From: Tricholoma matsutake
Lineage: Eukaryota; Basidiomycota; Agaricomycetes; Agaricales; Tricholomataceae
Assembly (NCBI GenBank): GCA_026075535.2
Contig: AP026538.1
Coordinates: forward strand, 16,314,337 to 16,378,336
Direction of reading: 5' to 3'
Length of the DNA: 64,000 bases
Part shown: positions 31,328 to 40,784 of the stretch, one piece after another
Layout: each line of letters begins with the position of its first letter
How positions within the stretch are numbered: position 1 is the stretch's first letter
Made by a program: the position numbers and the translations under genes
The notes under the pieces: model-generated
Databases searched by the model: none
Seen by the model: only the letters and a program-made list of their open reading frames with translations
Told to the model about the DNA's origin: nothing

Positions 31328-33122
31328 CTCCCCACAGTTGGAGGACAACCTCCCCCTTCTAAAGAAAGTGTATGGCTGGATCTTCCAGGCATTCACCTCC
31401 CTCGGACTAGTCCTCGAACATGACAAGTCCGAGATATTCCACTTTTCAAGGGCGAGGAGATTCACTCCCTTACCCATCGATCTTGGTTTCGCCCCTTACA
31501 CGGGTAATACCCCTCTCAAACCCAAGGTCACCTGGAGGTACCTCGGATTCTTCTTTGACCGTAAGCTCTCCTTCAAGGAGCATACGCGATTCTACTCCAC
31601 CAAAGCTCTCACCACTGCGAGGGCGATGGGAATGCTGGGCAATTCTGTCAGAGGGCTAACCCCTATGCAGAAACGCCTTCTGTACCGTTCGTGTGTCATA
31701 CCCATCATGACATACGGACTCAGACTCTGGCACTTTAAAGGCGCTCGCGTCAAAGGTGTCATCCAAATGTTGGCCCAGGTGCAGTCCATTGCTGCACGCT
31801 GGATCCTCGGTGCATTCAGAACCACCCCAATTGGGGGCCTGGAAAGTATCGCAGGACTGCTGCCTATGCAGCTGTTACTGCGTCGTTTAGTCGACAGAGG
31901 GGTATTCAGAACCCCCCTATTGGCCCCATCACATCCCCTGAGAGCTATCTTAGGGCCTAACCACGTCGGCACTACCCACTCTCATGAGCTAGGACTCTGG
32001 GGAGGGAACGTGCTCGACACACTCACCTTGCAAGGGCCATCTGTTGCCTCGGCTGCAGCCTTGGCCCTCGTACCAGGCGATGAATTCGACCCCTTTGGGG
32101 AAGAAAACACACCTGGAAACAGAGTGAAGGATTTATTCCCCACTCGCTTCTCTTCTCATTGCCTCACCTCTAAGGAGGATGGAGCGAGGAACTCTTACAG
32201 GAGTGACCTCGACAAGGCCTGGGCCTCTGCCCAGGTAGAGGATGACACTCTCGTCGTCGCAGTGGACACCTCGGTGCCCACTGATGCTAAATTTCAAGCT
32301 GTCGCCTGCGCTCTTGTCTTCGGACAGGGAGAACAGGTGGATCACGTTGTCTCGGCTTCTGGGAGGAGAACCCCCCCGGAAGTGGAACTTTTTGCTCTCC
32401 AACTTGGCGCTTCCGCTGCGTGCAGCAGAGGATGCAAAAAGCTGGTTATTTTTTCGGATTCTACTATGGGCATTGAGTCCCTAATCGATCCTAAACCACG
32501 CTCTGGGCAAATTTTTGCCCTGGACGCCTGTCGCTCCCTTCGTCCCTGGCTAGCTGGAGACGAGGAGAGGAATGTTACATTCTGGCATGTCCCCTCGAAA
32601 TTCGAGTGGAACGTACACAAGATGGCTCATGATGTGGCTACATCTACCAAGATCTCCGTGGGCAGACACCCGCGGACGTCTCTAGACTACCTTAGAAATC
32701 AGGTCGAAAAGGCCGTTTGTAAGGATTGGCACACCCGGTTCGCAGACCCTGCATACCGTGGACGACACTTCTACCAACTCAAAGGAGTCGGTGGAAAACC
32801 AGTTTTACCCTCGACTCACAAAGGTGGGCCTTGGCTGAAAGTTATGGGCAACAACACTACGTTGACTTCCCGTACAACTCGTATGATCACTGGCCATGCT
32901 CCTATAGGGGAGTATCGTCAACGTCTATCCCTTGACGGGGAATACCAATGTTGGTGTCTTGGCCCCGAGATACAAACTCGAGACCATTTACTACGCGTCT
33001 GCCCCAAAGTGGATCGCAAGGAAACTCGTGCAAGCCCCGACTCCGTTGAAGGCTTCCACGAATTCATGGACAACAACCCTGTGTTAGGGTCGTTCAACTC
33101 ACTCGCGTGGGATCCAGGATAG
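31328..33122 (+). pseudogene. LINE-A copy 4 ORF2, 3' segment (RT thumb, RNase H, zinc motif)
   Basis: Open for 594 codons after copy 5, to a TAG stop at 33120-33122. It begins at PQLEDNLPLLKK just after YVDD and runs through WRYLGFFFDRKLS, GLRLWHF, the RNase H blocks (AVDTSVPTD, ELFALQ, FSDSTMG) and CWCLGPEIQTRDHLLRVC. It joins 24856 in register once copy 5 and one TSD are removed. The RNase H first block reads VDTS in place of VDAS. It is part of a broken gene only because of the insertions, the 116-bp deletion and the 5' truncation. Confidence 0.9.
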
Positions 33123-33660
33123 GTTGTGCGCGCAGGGCGTATGACCCCCGTCTGGTTCTGGCTAGTGTTATCGGTATGTCGGGGTGGCCGTAGGGCGCCA
33201 GACGAGTCCGTTAACCCTCATAAAGGGGGCCCACCCGTGTTCAGGAGCGACTGTCAGGGAGGGGGGACACGAAACTAGGTACCGGTTCAGGGAGGCGCCT
33301 GAGCGCTTCCAGATCCACTGTCGGTTGCGCGTTACGGCCTCGCTGCTGATTACGCCCTCCTTTCCGAGCTGAGAGGCTCACGTCGGGGCGGCAGTTTCCC
33401 CTAAATCTTGCACTCATACCCGTAGGGATTCGGGGACACGACATCGTCAAGCTCGGGTTGTCGGTACGCCACCACTGGCGAGTCCGTTTACTCGATAAAG
33501 GGAGCCCCCTTAGTGGCCTTTGCAGCTATCCAGGTGGTTGGTGCGAAGATCAGCAGGAGGAGGACTTGGGCTGGGCGTAGTGTACTTCGTTTGTATGTCT
33601 CTACCGCGGACTGCGATCGGGCGCCGCGTTATAAACTCTTGACCCAAAAAAAAAAAAAAA

Positions 33661-33822
33661 TCTCCCCCCTCTTCTAGAAAACATTTCAGACGTGCGTTGG
33701 TAAGACACTAGTTATACCGGATCGCTGAGATCGAGGACGGATTGAGCTACAAAGGTTGAAAACTGTGTCAACGAAGTTTTTTGTGGCTGTGCACGTTGCG
33801 GTAAGAAGACAAGAAGCGATGG
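33661..33822 (-). mobile_element. LINE-A 5' tip (5' UTR and first ORF1 codons), minus strand
   Basis: 162 bp containing the ORF1 start (MFSRRGGR region) and 5' UTR to the terminus AAGAAGCGATGG at 33822. It is separated from its probable continuation at 20264-20362 by copy 4. To the right, LINE-A ORF2 sequence in the same orientation begins abruptly, without a tail or TSD. Confidence 0.7.
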
Positions 33823-34127
33823 AGACCCAGTCTTAGATTAGCGATGCTGTTTGCAAAATAGACAGCCACGCGTGGAGGGGAGTCAATTCCCAATGGGCGC
33901 ACTAAGGTTCCCCAATTTGGGCTCATTGGTGCACCTATAACTTCTTCCCCTTCCCTGTTGTGGGCAGAAGGGGCGTGTCTTATGAGCCTCCAGGGAGGCT
34001 CTTGGATGAAAAGCAGATCATAGTCGTCTACAAAGTCTGCCAGTAAAGAGTCCATGTAACCCCAATTTCTGTTTACATTTTGACTAAATATGTGTAGCTG
34101 AGGGGTAGATCTAAGCGTGTCCCTCAT
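33823..34127 (-). pseudogene. LINE-A copy 7 ORF2, N-terminal fragment
   Basis: The first 102 or so codons of the endonuclease domain (FSQNVNRNWGYMDSLLADF, FIQEPPW, FANSIANL), from ATG at 34127 to the junction at 33823. There is no stop within it, but it is truncated. Confidence 0.8.
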
Positions 34128-34133
34128 TTACGT

Positions 34134-34605
34134 TCAGCCACCGCGTCCTGCGGGATGGTAAGAAGGAGGGGAGCGAGAGTTGCTTCTTGCACTCACCTCG
34201 TCATAGCGAGCTTTGATCCAGTCATGGTCAAAGTGATGTCGCCAAAAGTTGCACTGACAATCATCGGATGCATAGTTCTTCCGGCAGTTTATACACCTAG
34301 CCAGGTGCAGACAGGCTGCCCCTTCGGGGGTAGCTGGGACGGGAGGGTTCGCCTTGGTGTTTCCCTTACAACATCCTGCAAGGGCACGATGGTGCTCCTT
34401 TCGGTGTGGGCCTGCACAGACCGGGCATTTGGTCTGTGGAGCTCTGCATGCTGGGGTGGGGTGACCCCATTTCCAGCATCGTTGGCAAAGAGGCAAACCG
34501 GGGTTCACCCTGGCAGCCCTAACATAAGCGACGTAGTGTCCGACCAATAAGAGCCTTGGCTCATACACCACTGACTGAGTCAGCAATGTCAAGGTAGACG
34601 GTGCA
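34134..34605 (-). pseudogene. LINE-A copy 7 ORF1, C-terminal zinc-knuckle segment
   Basis: Knuckles CQRCWKWGHPTPAC, CPVCAGPHRKEHH and CINCRKNYASDDCQC, with the third His changed to Tyr in KNY. A small deletion near 34545 removes the RGVQFG region and shifts the frame. It is cut on the right by element B-4; the 13-bp TSD is at 34593-34605. Confidence 0.82.
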
Positions 34606-36343
34606 CATCATCGCTCCTTGACTTGTTACAACCACCATAAATAGTGGTAAACACCTCTGCTCAACGTTGCACGCGACGTCGACACTTCAATTTTTGTCCG
34701 ATTTTCGATCGGATTTCACCATCACGAACGCTCTCGGCGTCTCCAGGCTTGCCCTGATTTGCTAAGAGATCCATCCATCCGATCTCCAGGGATGTCTCGG
34801 TCATTGTTTCCAACAGTGACTGCTATCTGTCTTGTTCCCCTTGGCTTCGAGGATCCTGGCTAGGTGAGTGATGTCTATGAAAGAGTAGTTCTGGGAGGCT
34901 CCCAGCCTCCATGCTCTGTGAGTTTCTATTACTAGAGACATGCTACACTGACTACCCATTGGAATACACCATCGTTAAAAGGGGCCGGGCGATGGTGCCC
35001 CCTGACAGCTAGGTCGACGCTCTGGTGGCCGCTACTCACCACCAACTCTCTACCTCCGGTGCTCACTCTTCTAGGGTGTTATGACCCGGGTTCAATCTTC
35101 TCCCACCAGGCAACAGGATGCGCGGCCTGTTCGCCCCCTCGGAGCGTTTGGAGGCTGTATCGGGTGGACCTGGAACTGAGATAAGGGGCCATCTGTTATC
35201 GACCTTACGCTACATACTTTGACTGTTATCGTCATTTACCTGTGCTAACTCACTCTCAATGCCCAAACGGCTGAACAGAGACCAAACCACATGCTGGGGC
35301 CTTCACAACCCCACCTTGATTATGGGTGACATCGTTGGTGATGATGCCCAAGACTACGACACCCAGTTCTCACAGAACGAACTGGAGGTAGCAGCTGCCC
35401 TAGGCAGTTTGAGATCTGTGGGCTGGGGAGGACCTCCCCGACCCTGACAACTACGTGGACTCTCTTGCTAGGCAGGAGGCCCTCGCTTACACTGCACGCT
35501 GCGTATTTCGATCACTAGCATCATATACCAGTACTAACTTGCTCCTGATGCCCAAGCGGACAACCAGAGACGATCATTCCAATGATCCTATGCCTGCGGC
35601 AGCTGTTCCAGCTTCCTGTGTGGCGATGCCAACAGCTCTAGCAGAGCTCCAATCTGTGGAACCCTCGTTCCCAGTACAGTGCCATCATCATCACAGATGG
35701 CCGTGCTGCTACTTGTGTGGGGCATCCCGCTCCACACCCATCACCGCCAGTCTGCTGGCTGCTGTCGGGTTGGTGACAAATGTCGCTACCCTTTACGTTC
35801 TCCCCGCTGTGGGGGGGAAACTGTTATCGAGTGCATGTGCTTGCAGCGCATTTGCTCGAGGGGGGCTTTGGCCCCCTGCTTACGGCGGTTCCGGTGAATA
35901 ACCAGGTGAACAACCAGCTGCCACATTACTGTTACTCGTGCATGACACAGTGATGGTCCACCTCGTTCATCCGGGGTGGTCAATCCTCGTTGGCTGGGAG
36001 TATGCGGACGGCTATTCCTCCCGCAAGGGGGGATTTACAGTGAATTAACACGGCCGCGCCTGATCTGACTTCGGTTGGATATGTGGCTGGGGGACCGCTT
36101 CGCACCAGCTGACGATCTAATGGCTAGCTTCGGGAGGGGGTCTCCCCCTCCAGATTATTGCCTTTCCTGGCTGAGAGGCCAACGTCTGTGGCACTGCCCG
36201 CCTAAAGTGGCTAAAACGAGGACCTGGGTAGGATATGGGTGAGGGGAAGCGTAGTTATAGTAGTACCCAAATTTGTATCCTGCTCCGCGGACTGTGATCG
36301 AGCCCCGCGTTATAAATTGTTGACCCAAAAAAAAAAAAAAAAA
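34606..36343 (+). mobile_element. Element B copy B-4, both termini present, internally rearranged
   Basis: A 1.74-kb B copy with a 13-bp TSD, GGTAGACGGTGCA, at 34593-34605 and 36344-36356, inside LINE-A ORF1. Its 5' end has the palindrome TCCGAT-ttcg-ATCGGA (34697-34713) and a hairpin CACCATCG/CGATGGTG (34967-34997). Poly(A) ends at 36343. The interior holds two separate B-type ORF starts, at 35259 and 35548, so this copy is a composite of two B subfamilies. Confidence 0.9.
35259..35901 (+). pseudogene. Element B protein gene remnant, composite (B-4)
   Basis: A first start gives MPKRLNRDQTTCWGLHNP, followed by an acidic stretch resembling other B proteins; its frame ends at 35447. A second B-like leader precedes a second start at 35548 (MPKRTTRDDHS) that leads into the type-II 3' sequence with no conserved core. 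The shared blocks AMTMFVGT and WELFTTTW are absent. No function is expected. Confidence 0.65.
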
Positions 36344-36344
36344 G

Positions 36345-36720
36345 GTAGACGGTGCATGTATCTGACATCTTCGAATTGTGTATCACCCATGGAGGGACCT
36401 GTAGAACTGTGAGGTCCGATATTCCGGACTTTCCCAAGTGTGCAATGATGACATCAGGTGTTAAGGCCTTGTGATTAGCGATGTATGGCATGTTGACCAG
36501 TTTAAGGTATGACGTGGACGTGGGTAGCACTGCGTCTACTTGCACCGTGAAAGGGAATGCCTTGTGGGCAGCCTCCTTGAAACAACGAAGGTCCTCCTCG
36601 GAGGTGACAACGTCTGTAGTTACTGATAGGTTACCAGCATGCATCGATGTGGACTGGGCCACTAGTTTAGAGTGGTGCAGACCGAGAGTGGCCCGGACAT
36701 GGTCCAGGAAGTCAGCAGGG
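36345..36720 (-). pseudogene. LINE-A copy 7 ORF1, central segment
   Basis: The central ORF1 region (SMHAGNLSVTTDVVTSEEDLRCFKEAAHKAF to DSKMSDTCTVYL) between the B-4 and copy 8 insertions. It is open but partial. The last 12 bp belong to the TSD of copy 8. Confidence 0.82.
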
Positions 36721-36722
36721 TT

Positions 36723-37962
36723 TTTTTTTTTTTTTTTTTTGGGTCAAAAGTTTATAACACGGTGCCCGATCGCAGTCCGCGGTAGAGACATACAAACGAA
36801 GTACACTACGCCCAGCCCAAGTCCTCCTCCTGCTGATCTTCGCACCAACCACCTGGATAGCTGCAACGACCACTAAGGGGGCCCCCTTTATCGAGTAAAC
36901 GGACTTGCCAGTGGTGGCGTACCGACAACCCGAGCTTGACGATATCGTGTCCCCAAATCCCTATGGGTATGAGTGCAAGATTTAGGGGAGACTGCCGCCC
37001 CGACATGAGCCTCTCAGCTCGGAAAGGAAAGCGTAGTCGACTGGAGTCGTCGCAACGCGTAACCGACAGCGGATCTGAAAGTGCTCAGGCGCCTCCCCGA
37101 ACCGGTACCTAGTTTTGTGTCCCCCCTCCCTGACAGTCGCTCCTGAACACGGGTGGGCCCCCTTTATGAGGGTTAACAGACTCGTCTGGTGCCCTACAGC
37201 CACCCCGACATACCGATAACACTAGCTAGAACCAGACGAGGGTCATACGCCCTGCGTGCACAACCTATCCTGGATCCCACGCAAGTGAGTTGAACGACCC
37301 AAGGGCTGGGTTATTGTCCATGAATTCGTGAAAGTCCTCGACGGAGTCGGGGCTTGCGCGAGTTTCTTTGCGATCCACCTTGGGGCAGACGCGTAGTAAG
37401 TGGTCTCGAGTTTGTATCTCAGGACCAAGGCACCAACACTGGTATTCCCCGTCAAGGGATAAACGTTGACGATACTCCCCTATAGGAGCATGGCCAGTGA
37501 TCATACGAGTCGAACGGGAAGTCAATGTAGTGTTGTTTCCCATTACTTTCAGCCAAGGCCCACCTTTGTGGGTCGAGGGTAATACTGGTTTTCCACCGAC
37601 TCCTTTGAGTTGATAGAAGTGCCGACCACGGTACGCAGGATCTGCGAACCGGGTGTGCCAATCCTTGCAAACGGCCTTTTCGACCTGGTTTTTAAGGTAG
37701 TCTAGAGACGTCCGCGGGTGTCTGCCCACAGAGATCTTGGTAGATGTAGCCACATCGTGAGCCATCTTGTGCACGTTCCACTCGAACTTCGAGGGGACAT
37801 GCCAGAATGTTACGTTCCTCTCCTCGTCTCCAGCTAGCCAGGGACGAAGGGAGCGACAGGCGTCCAGGGCAAAGATTTGCCCAGAACGTGGTTTTGGATC
37901 GATTAGGGACTCGATGCCCATAGTAGAATCCGAGAAGATCACCAACTTTTTGCATCCCCTGC
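36723..37962 (-). mobile_element. LINE-A copy 8, 5'-truncated
   Basis: A 1.24-kb 3' fragment with poly(T) at 36721-36740, 3' UTR (36741-37264, no gene) and the ORF2 C terminus (37265-37962). It was inserted into ORF1 of copy 7 with a 14-bp TSD, AAGTCAGCAGGGTT, at 36709-36722 and 37963-37976. It starts inside the RNase H domain at SRGCKKLVIFSDS, a typical aborted reverse transcription product. Confidence 0.92.
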
Positions 37963-38803
37963 AAGTCAGCAGGGTTCGTCTCCACCCCAAGGGGGGGGGA
38001 TGAACGTGGACCAGGACCTGTTGTCTCAATGGTCCATGGACAGTAGGGGATGGCTTTGCAGCCTTCGGTTTGGAGGGGCCCACATGCTGCTGTATGTCAG
38101 CCAGCTTGTCAGTTGGGAGTTCGGGGAAGGCCTTGGCTAGATGCACAAGGCCATCCATGGATGTGTTAGGTGTTCGCCCCCAAGGGAAGCGAGCAACCTG
38201 AGCAAAGGTCCCCCTGCCCGAAGGCCTGGTCGACCAGTTCACAGGAGGAGGTGGTCCTCGACCCCATGATGAAGAGACACCCCCTGCTGGGGGCTTAGGA
38301 AGAGGTCGAGCCCCTTTTGGGCCTCGAGCCCTCACAGATTTGTGAGGGGGGGGGCGCTGCCCATCCCATCCCTCCAGATAGTTTGTCCTTGGGATGTCAT
38401 TGGGATCGTTGGTGACAGTGCCCGACCTAGGTCGTTTACTGCCCCCAACCATCCTATCTATTGCTCCCCAGAGCGTGGCGCTTCCCAAGTTGCGATCGAG
38501 ACCAGCCTCGGCAGCTGCTACCAGCACCGAGCCCAGTGGTTCCACAATGAGCTGCTGTTCCTCAGCAGTAGGTCGTCTGGATCCTGTCCTGTTCAGAACA
38601 ATCTGGAATCCTTCAGCATATTCCCCCAAGTCTTTGGCAAAGCTCTGGGGCCCACTCCAGTCATCACTAGCCATCTCTGTGTCCTGAATGACATGGGGGG
38701 AAGAGGTATCAGCCACTTCGTCAGCCCACTGTGAGGCAGGTGTGGAAGGGGTAGCAGGGGGTGCAGGAGACACAGTAGCCTCCCTGGAAGAAAGCGCTGG
38801 CAC
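37265..38803 (-). pseudogene. Chimeric open frame: LINE-A ORF1 N-terminal part fused to ORF2 RNase H tail
   Basis: A 512-aa frame runs without a stop from ORF1 of copy 7 (MPALSSREATVSPAPP, through GRGTFAQVARF and DKLADIQQHVG) across the insertion boundary near 37963 into ORF2 of copy 8 (RGCKKLVIFSDSTMG to the zinc motif and stop). It lacks the knuckles of ORF1, the RT, and the first RNase H residues, so no enzymatic activity is expected. It is a by-product of nested insertion, but it is open for its full length. Confidence 0.7.
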
Positions 38804-38880
38804 ACTGAATCGTTGTGCTCACGGTGTGACGATGCCCACCCCATAGGGGGAGGGGGTTGGAGAGCCTCTTTGGGTCCTGT

Positions 38881-39382
38881 GGGGGTCCCAAGAGGCGTGT
38901 CTCACGTTAAAGTCGCCGCACATGAAGTGTAGGTGTGGGATCAGCATGACGTTCTCGAAGAGGAGTGTAATGGCTGAGTGTTGACTATCCGAGTAGACAT
39001 TAGCAAGTAGCATGACATCTTCCCCTATCCCAAGTGAGAAGAGAAGGATGTCGCGATCGTCGATCAGATCTCGTCTGAGACCAGGTCTTAGATTAGCGAT
39101 GCTGTTCGCAAAATAGACAGCAACGCGTGGGGGGGAGTCAATTCCCGATGGACGCACTAAGGTTCCCCAATTAGGGCTCATTGGTGCGCCTATAACTTCT
39201 TCCCCTTCCCTGTTGTGGGCAGAGGGGGCGTGTCTTATTAATCGCCAAGGAGGCTCTTGAATGAATAACAAATCGTAGTCGTCTACGAAGTCTGCCAGTA
39301 GAGAGTCCATGTAACCCCAGTTTCTGTTTACATTCTGACTAAATACTCGTAGCTGGGGGGTAGCTCTAAGTCTGTCCCTCAT
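38881..39382 (-). pseudogene. LINE-A copy 9 ORF2, N-terminal endonuclease fragment
   Basis: The first 167 or so codons (FSQNVNRNWGYMD, FIQEPPW, CGDFNVRHASWDP), open to the junction at 38881, where it meets ORF1 of copy 7. The reading frame continues by chance into that ORF1. It differs from copy 12 by about one residue (IPHLHF versus IPCLHF). Confidence 0.85.
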
Positions 39383-40009
39383 TTACGTTCGGCCACCGCG
39401 TCCTGCGGGATGGTAAGTAGGAGGAGAGCGAGAATTGCATCTCGCACTCACCTCGTCATAGCGAGCTTTGATCCAGTCGCGGTCAAAGTGATGTCGCCAG
39501 AAATTGCATCGACAATTGTCGGATGCGTGATTCTTCCGGCAGTTTATGCACCTGGCCGGGTGAGGACATGCTGCCCCCTCTGGGGTGGCTGGGACGGGAG
39601 GGTTCGCCTTGGCATTTCCCTTACAGCACCCCGCTAGGGCACGATGGTGCTCCTTGCGGTGTGGGCCTGCACAGATCGGACACTTCGACTGTGGAGCTCT
39701 GCATGCTGGGGTGGGGTGGCCCCATTTCCAGCATCGTTGGCATAGCGGGAGGCCAGGGTTTGCCCTGGCTGCCCTAACGTGGGCGACGTAGCGTCCGAAT
39801 TGGACGCCCCGTCCGATAAGAGCTTTTGCTCGTGCGCCGCTGACCGAGTCAGCGACGTTAAGATACACGGTGCACGTGTCTGACATTCTCGAATCACGGA
39901 CTACTCGTGGGGGGACTTGCAGAATGGTGAGGTCAGATATGCCTGACTTCCCCAGGTGTGCTATGACGACATCTGGCGTAATCGCCTTGTCGTTTGCGAT
40001 GTAGGGCAC
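39383..40009 (-). pseudogene. LINE-A copy 9 ORF1, C-terminal half after internal deletion
   Basis: 208 codons starting at MPYIANDKAITPDVVIAHLG, with all three knuckles, ending TAA at the ORF2 ATG. Its protein is identical to 47013-47639. It is out of frame with the N-terminal half because the 652-bp deletion is not a multiple of three. Whether internal initiation at this Met yields a knuckle-only protein is unknown. Confidence 0.8.
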
Positions 40010-40011
40010 GT

Positions 40012-40656
40012 CTACCAGCTTGAGGTAAGACGTGGACTAGGTCGTTTACTGCCCCCTACCATTCTATCTATTGCTCCCTGGAGCATAGCGCTACCCGAGT
40101 TGCAATCGAGACCAGCCTCAGCAGCTGCTACCAGCACCGAGCCCAGTTGCTCTGCAATGAGCTGCCATTCCTCAGCAGTCGGTCGTCTAGATCCCATCCT
40201 GTTAAGAACCACTTGGAATCCTTCAGCATACTCTCCCAGGTCTTTGGCAAAGGTCTGGGGTCCGCTCCAGTCATCACTAGCCATCTCCGTGTCCTGAATG
40301 ACGTGGGAGGAGAGATTATCAGCCACCTCATCTGCCCACTGCGAAGCAGGAGTAGAGGGGGTAACCGGTGGTGCAGGAGACACCGTAGCCTCCCTGGAAG
40401 AAAGCGCTGGCACACTGAATCATTGTGCTCACGGTGTGACGATGCCCACCCCATAGGGGGAGGGGGTTGGAGAGCCTCTTTGGGTCCTGTGTGGGCCCAC
40501 TGAGGGAGCGTTCTGTGTGGATCTGCGGCTCGAAGATAGCCACAGAGAATCAATTGGATCGTCGCCAGGAGTTCTGGGCATACCTGATCTAGAGAGTCCC
40601 CCCTCGTCCATCGCTTCACCCGATCTCCCCCCTCTTCTAGAGTACAATTCTGACAT
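40012..40656 (-). pseudogene. LINE-A copy 9 ORF1, N-terminal half
   Basis: Starts MSELYSRRGGRSGEAMDEGG. TGA at 40429-40431 stands where other copies have CGA. It runs to the deletion junction, after which a short out-of-frame tail (SPRLTSSW) ends it. The portion after 40413 is identical in protein to 46612-47010. Confidence 0.8.
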
Positions 40657-40784
40657 GTGTTGGTAAGACGCTGGTTATACCGGATTGCTGAGATCATGGA
40701 CGGATTGAGCTGCAAAGTGTGAAAATGGTGTCGACGAAGTTTTTTGTGGCTGTGCACATTGCAGTAAGAAGACAAGAAGCGATG

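Larger units (their letters stand above)
20363..33660 (+). mobile_element. LINE-A copy 4 (5'-truncated), interrupted by B-3 and by intact LINE-A copy 5
   Basis: A plus-strand copy starting inside ORF1, with ORF1 to 22144, ORF2 from 22145 and 3' end at 33645-33660. It was later hit by B-3 (22262-22990) and by copy 5 (24859-31326), both with clean TSDs. Removing them restores the collinear ORF2 except for a deletion of about 116 bp near 24007. The 3' UTR (33123-33645) has no gene. Confidence 0.85.
33823..38880 (-). mobile_element. LINE-A copy 7 fragment (ORF2 start and ORF1), interrupted by B-4 and copy 8
   Basis: A minus-strand LINE-A segment from ORF2 residue about 102 back to ORF1 residue about 60. 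It was split by B-4 (34606-36343) and by copy 8 (36723-37962), both with TSDs. It has no 3' UTR or poly(T), and at 38880 it joins ORF2 of copy 9. Both outer ends are therefore recombination-type junctions. Confidence 0.75.
38881..40784 (-). mobile_element. LINE-A copy 9: 5' part with ORF1 deletion
   Basis: Minus-strand LINE-A from ORF2 residue about 167 to the 5' terminus (AAGAAGCGATG, 40784). ORF1 lacks about 652 bp in its centre. The core is nearly identical to copy 12 at 46.6-48.1 kb in inverted orientation, including the deletion junction. The right flank at 40785-40796 duplicates 1505-1516, so this 5' end pairs with the poly(T) at 1517 as the outer limits of the nested block. Confidence 0.82.

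Noticed and set aside
31199..31477. 93-codon N-terminal extension of ORF1 in LINE-A copy 5
   Set aside because: It lies beyond the element's 5' terminus at 31326, in antisense of the interrupted copy 4. The Met at 31198 matches other copies.
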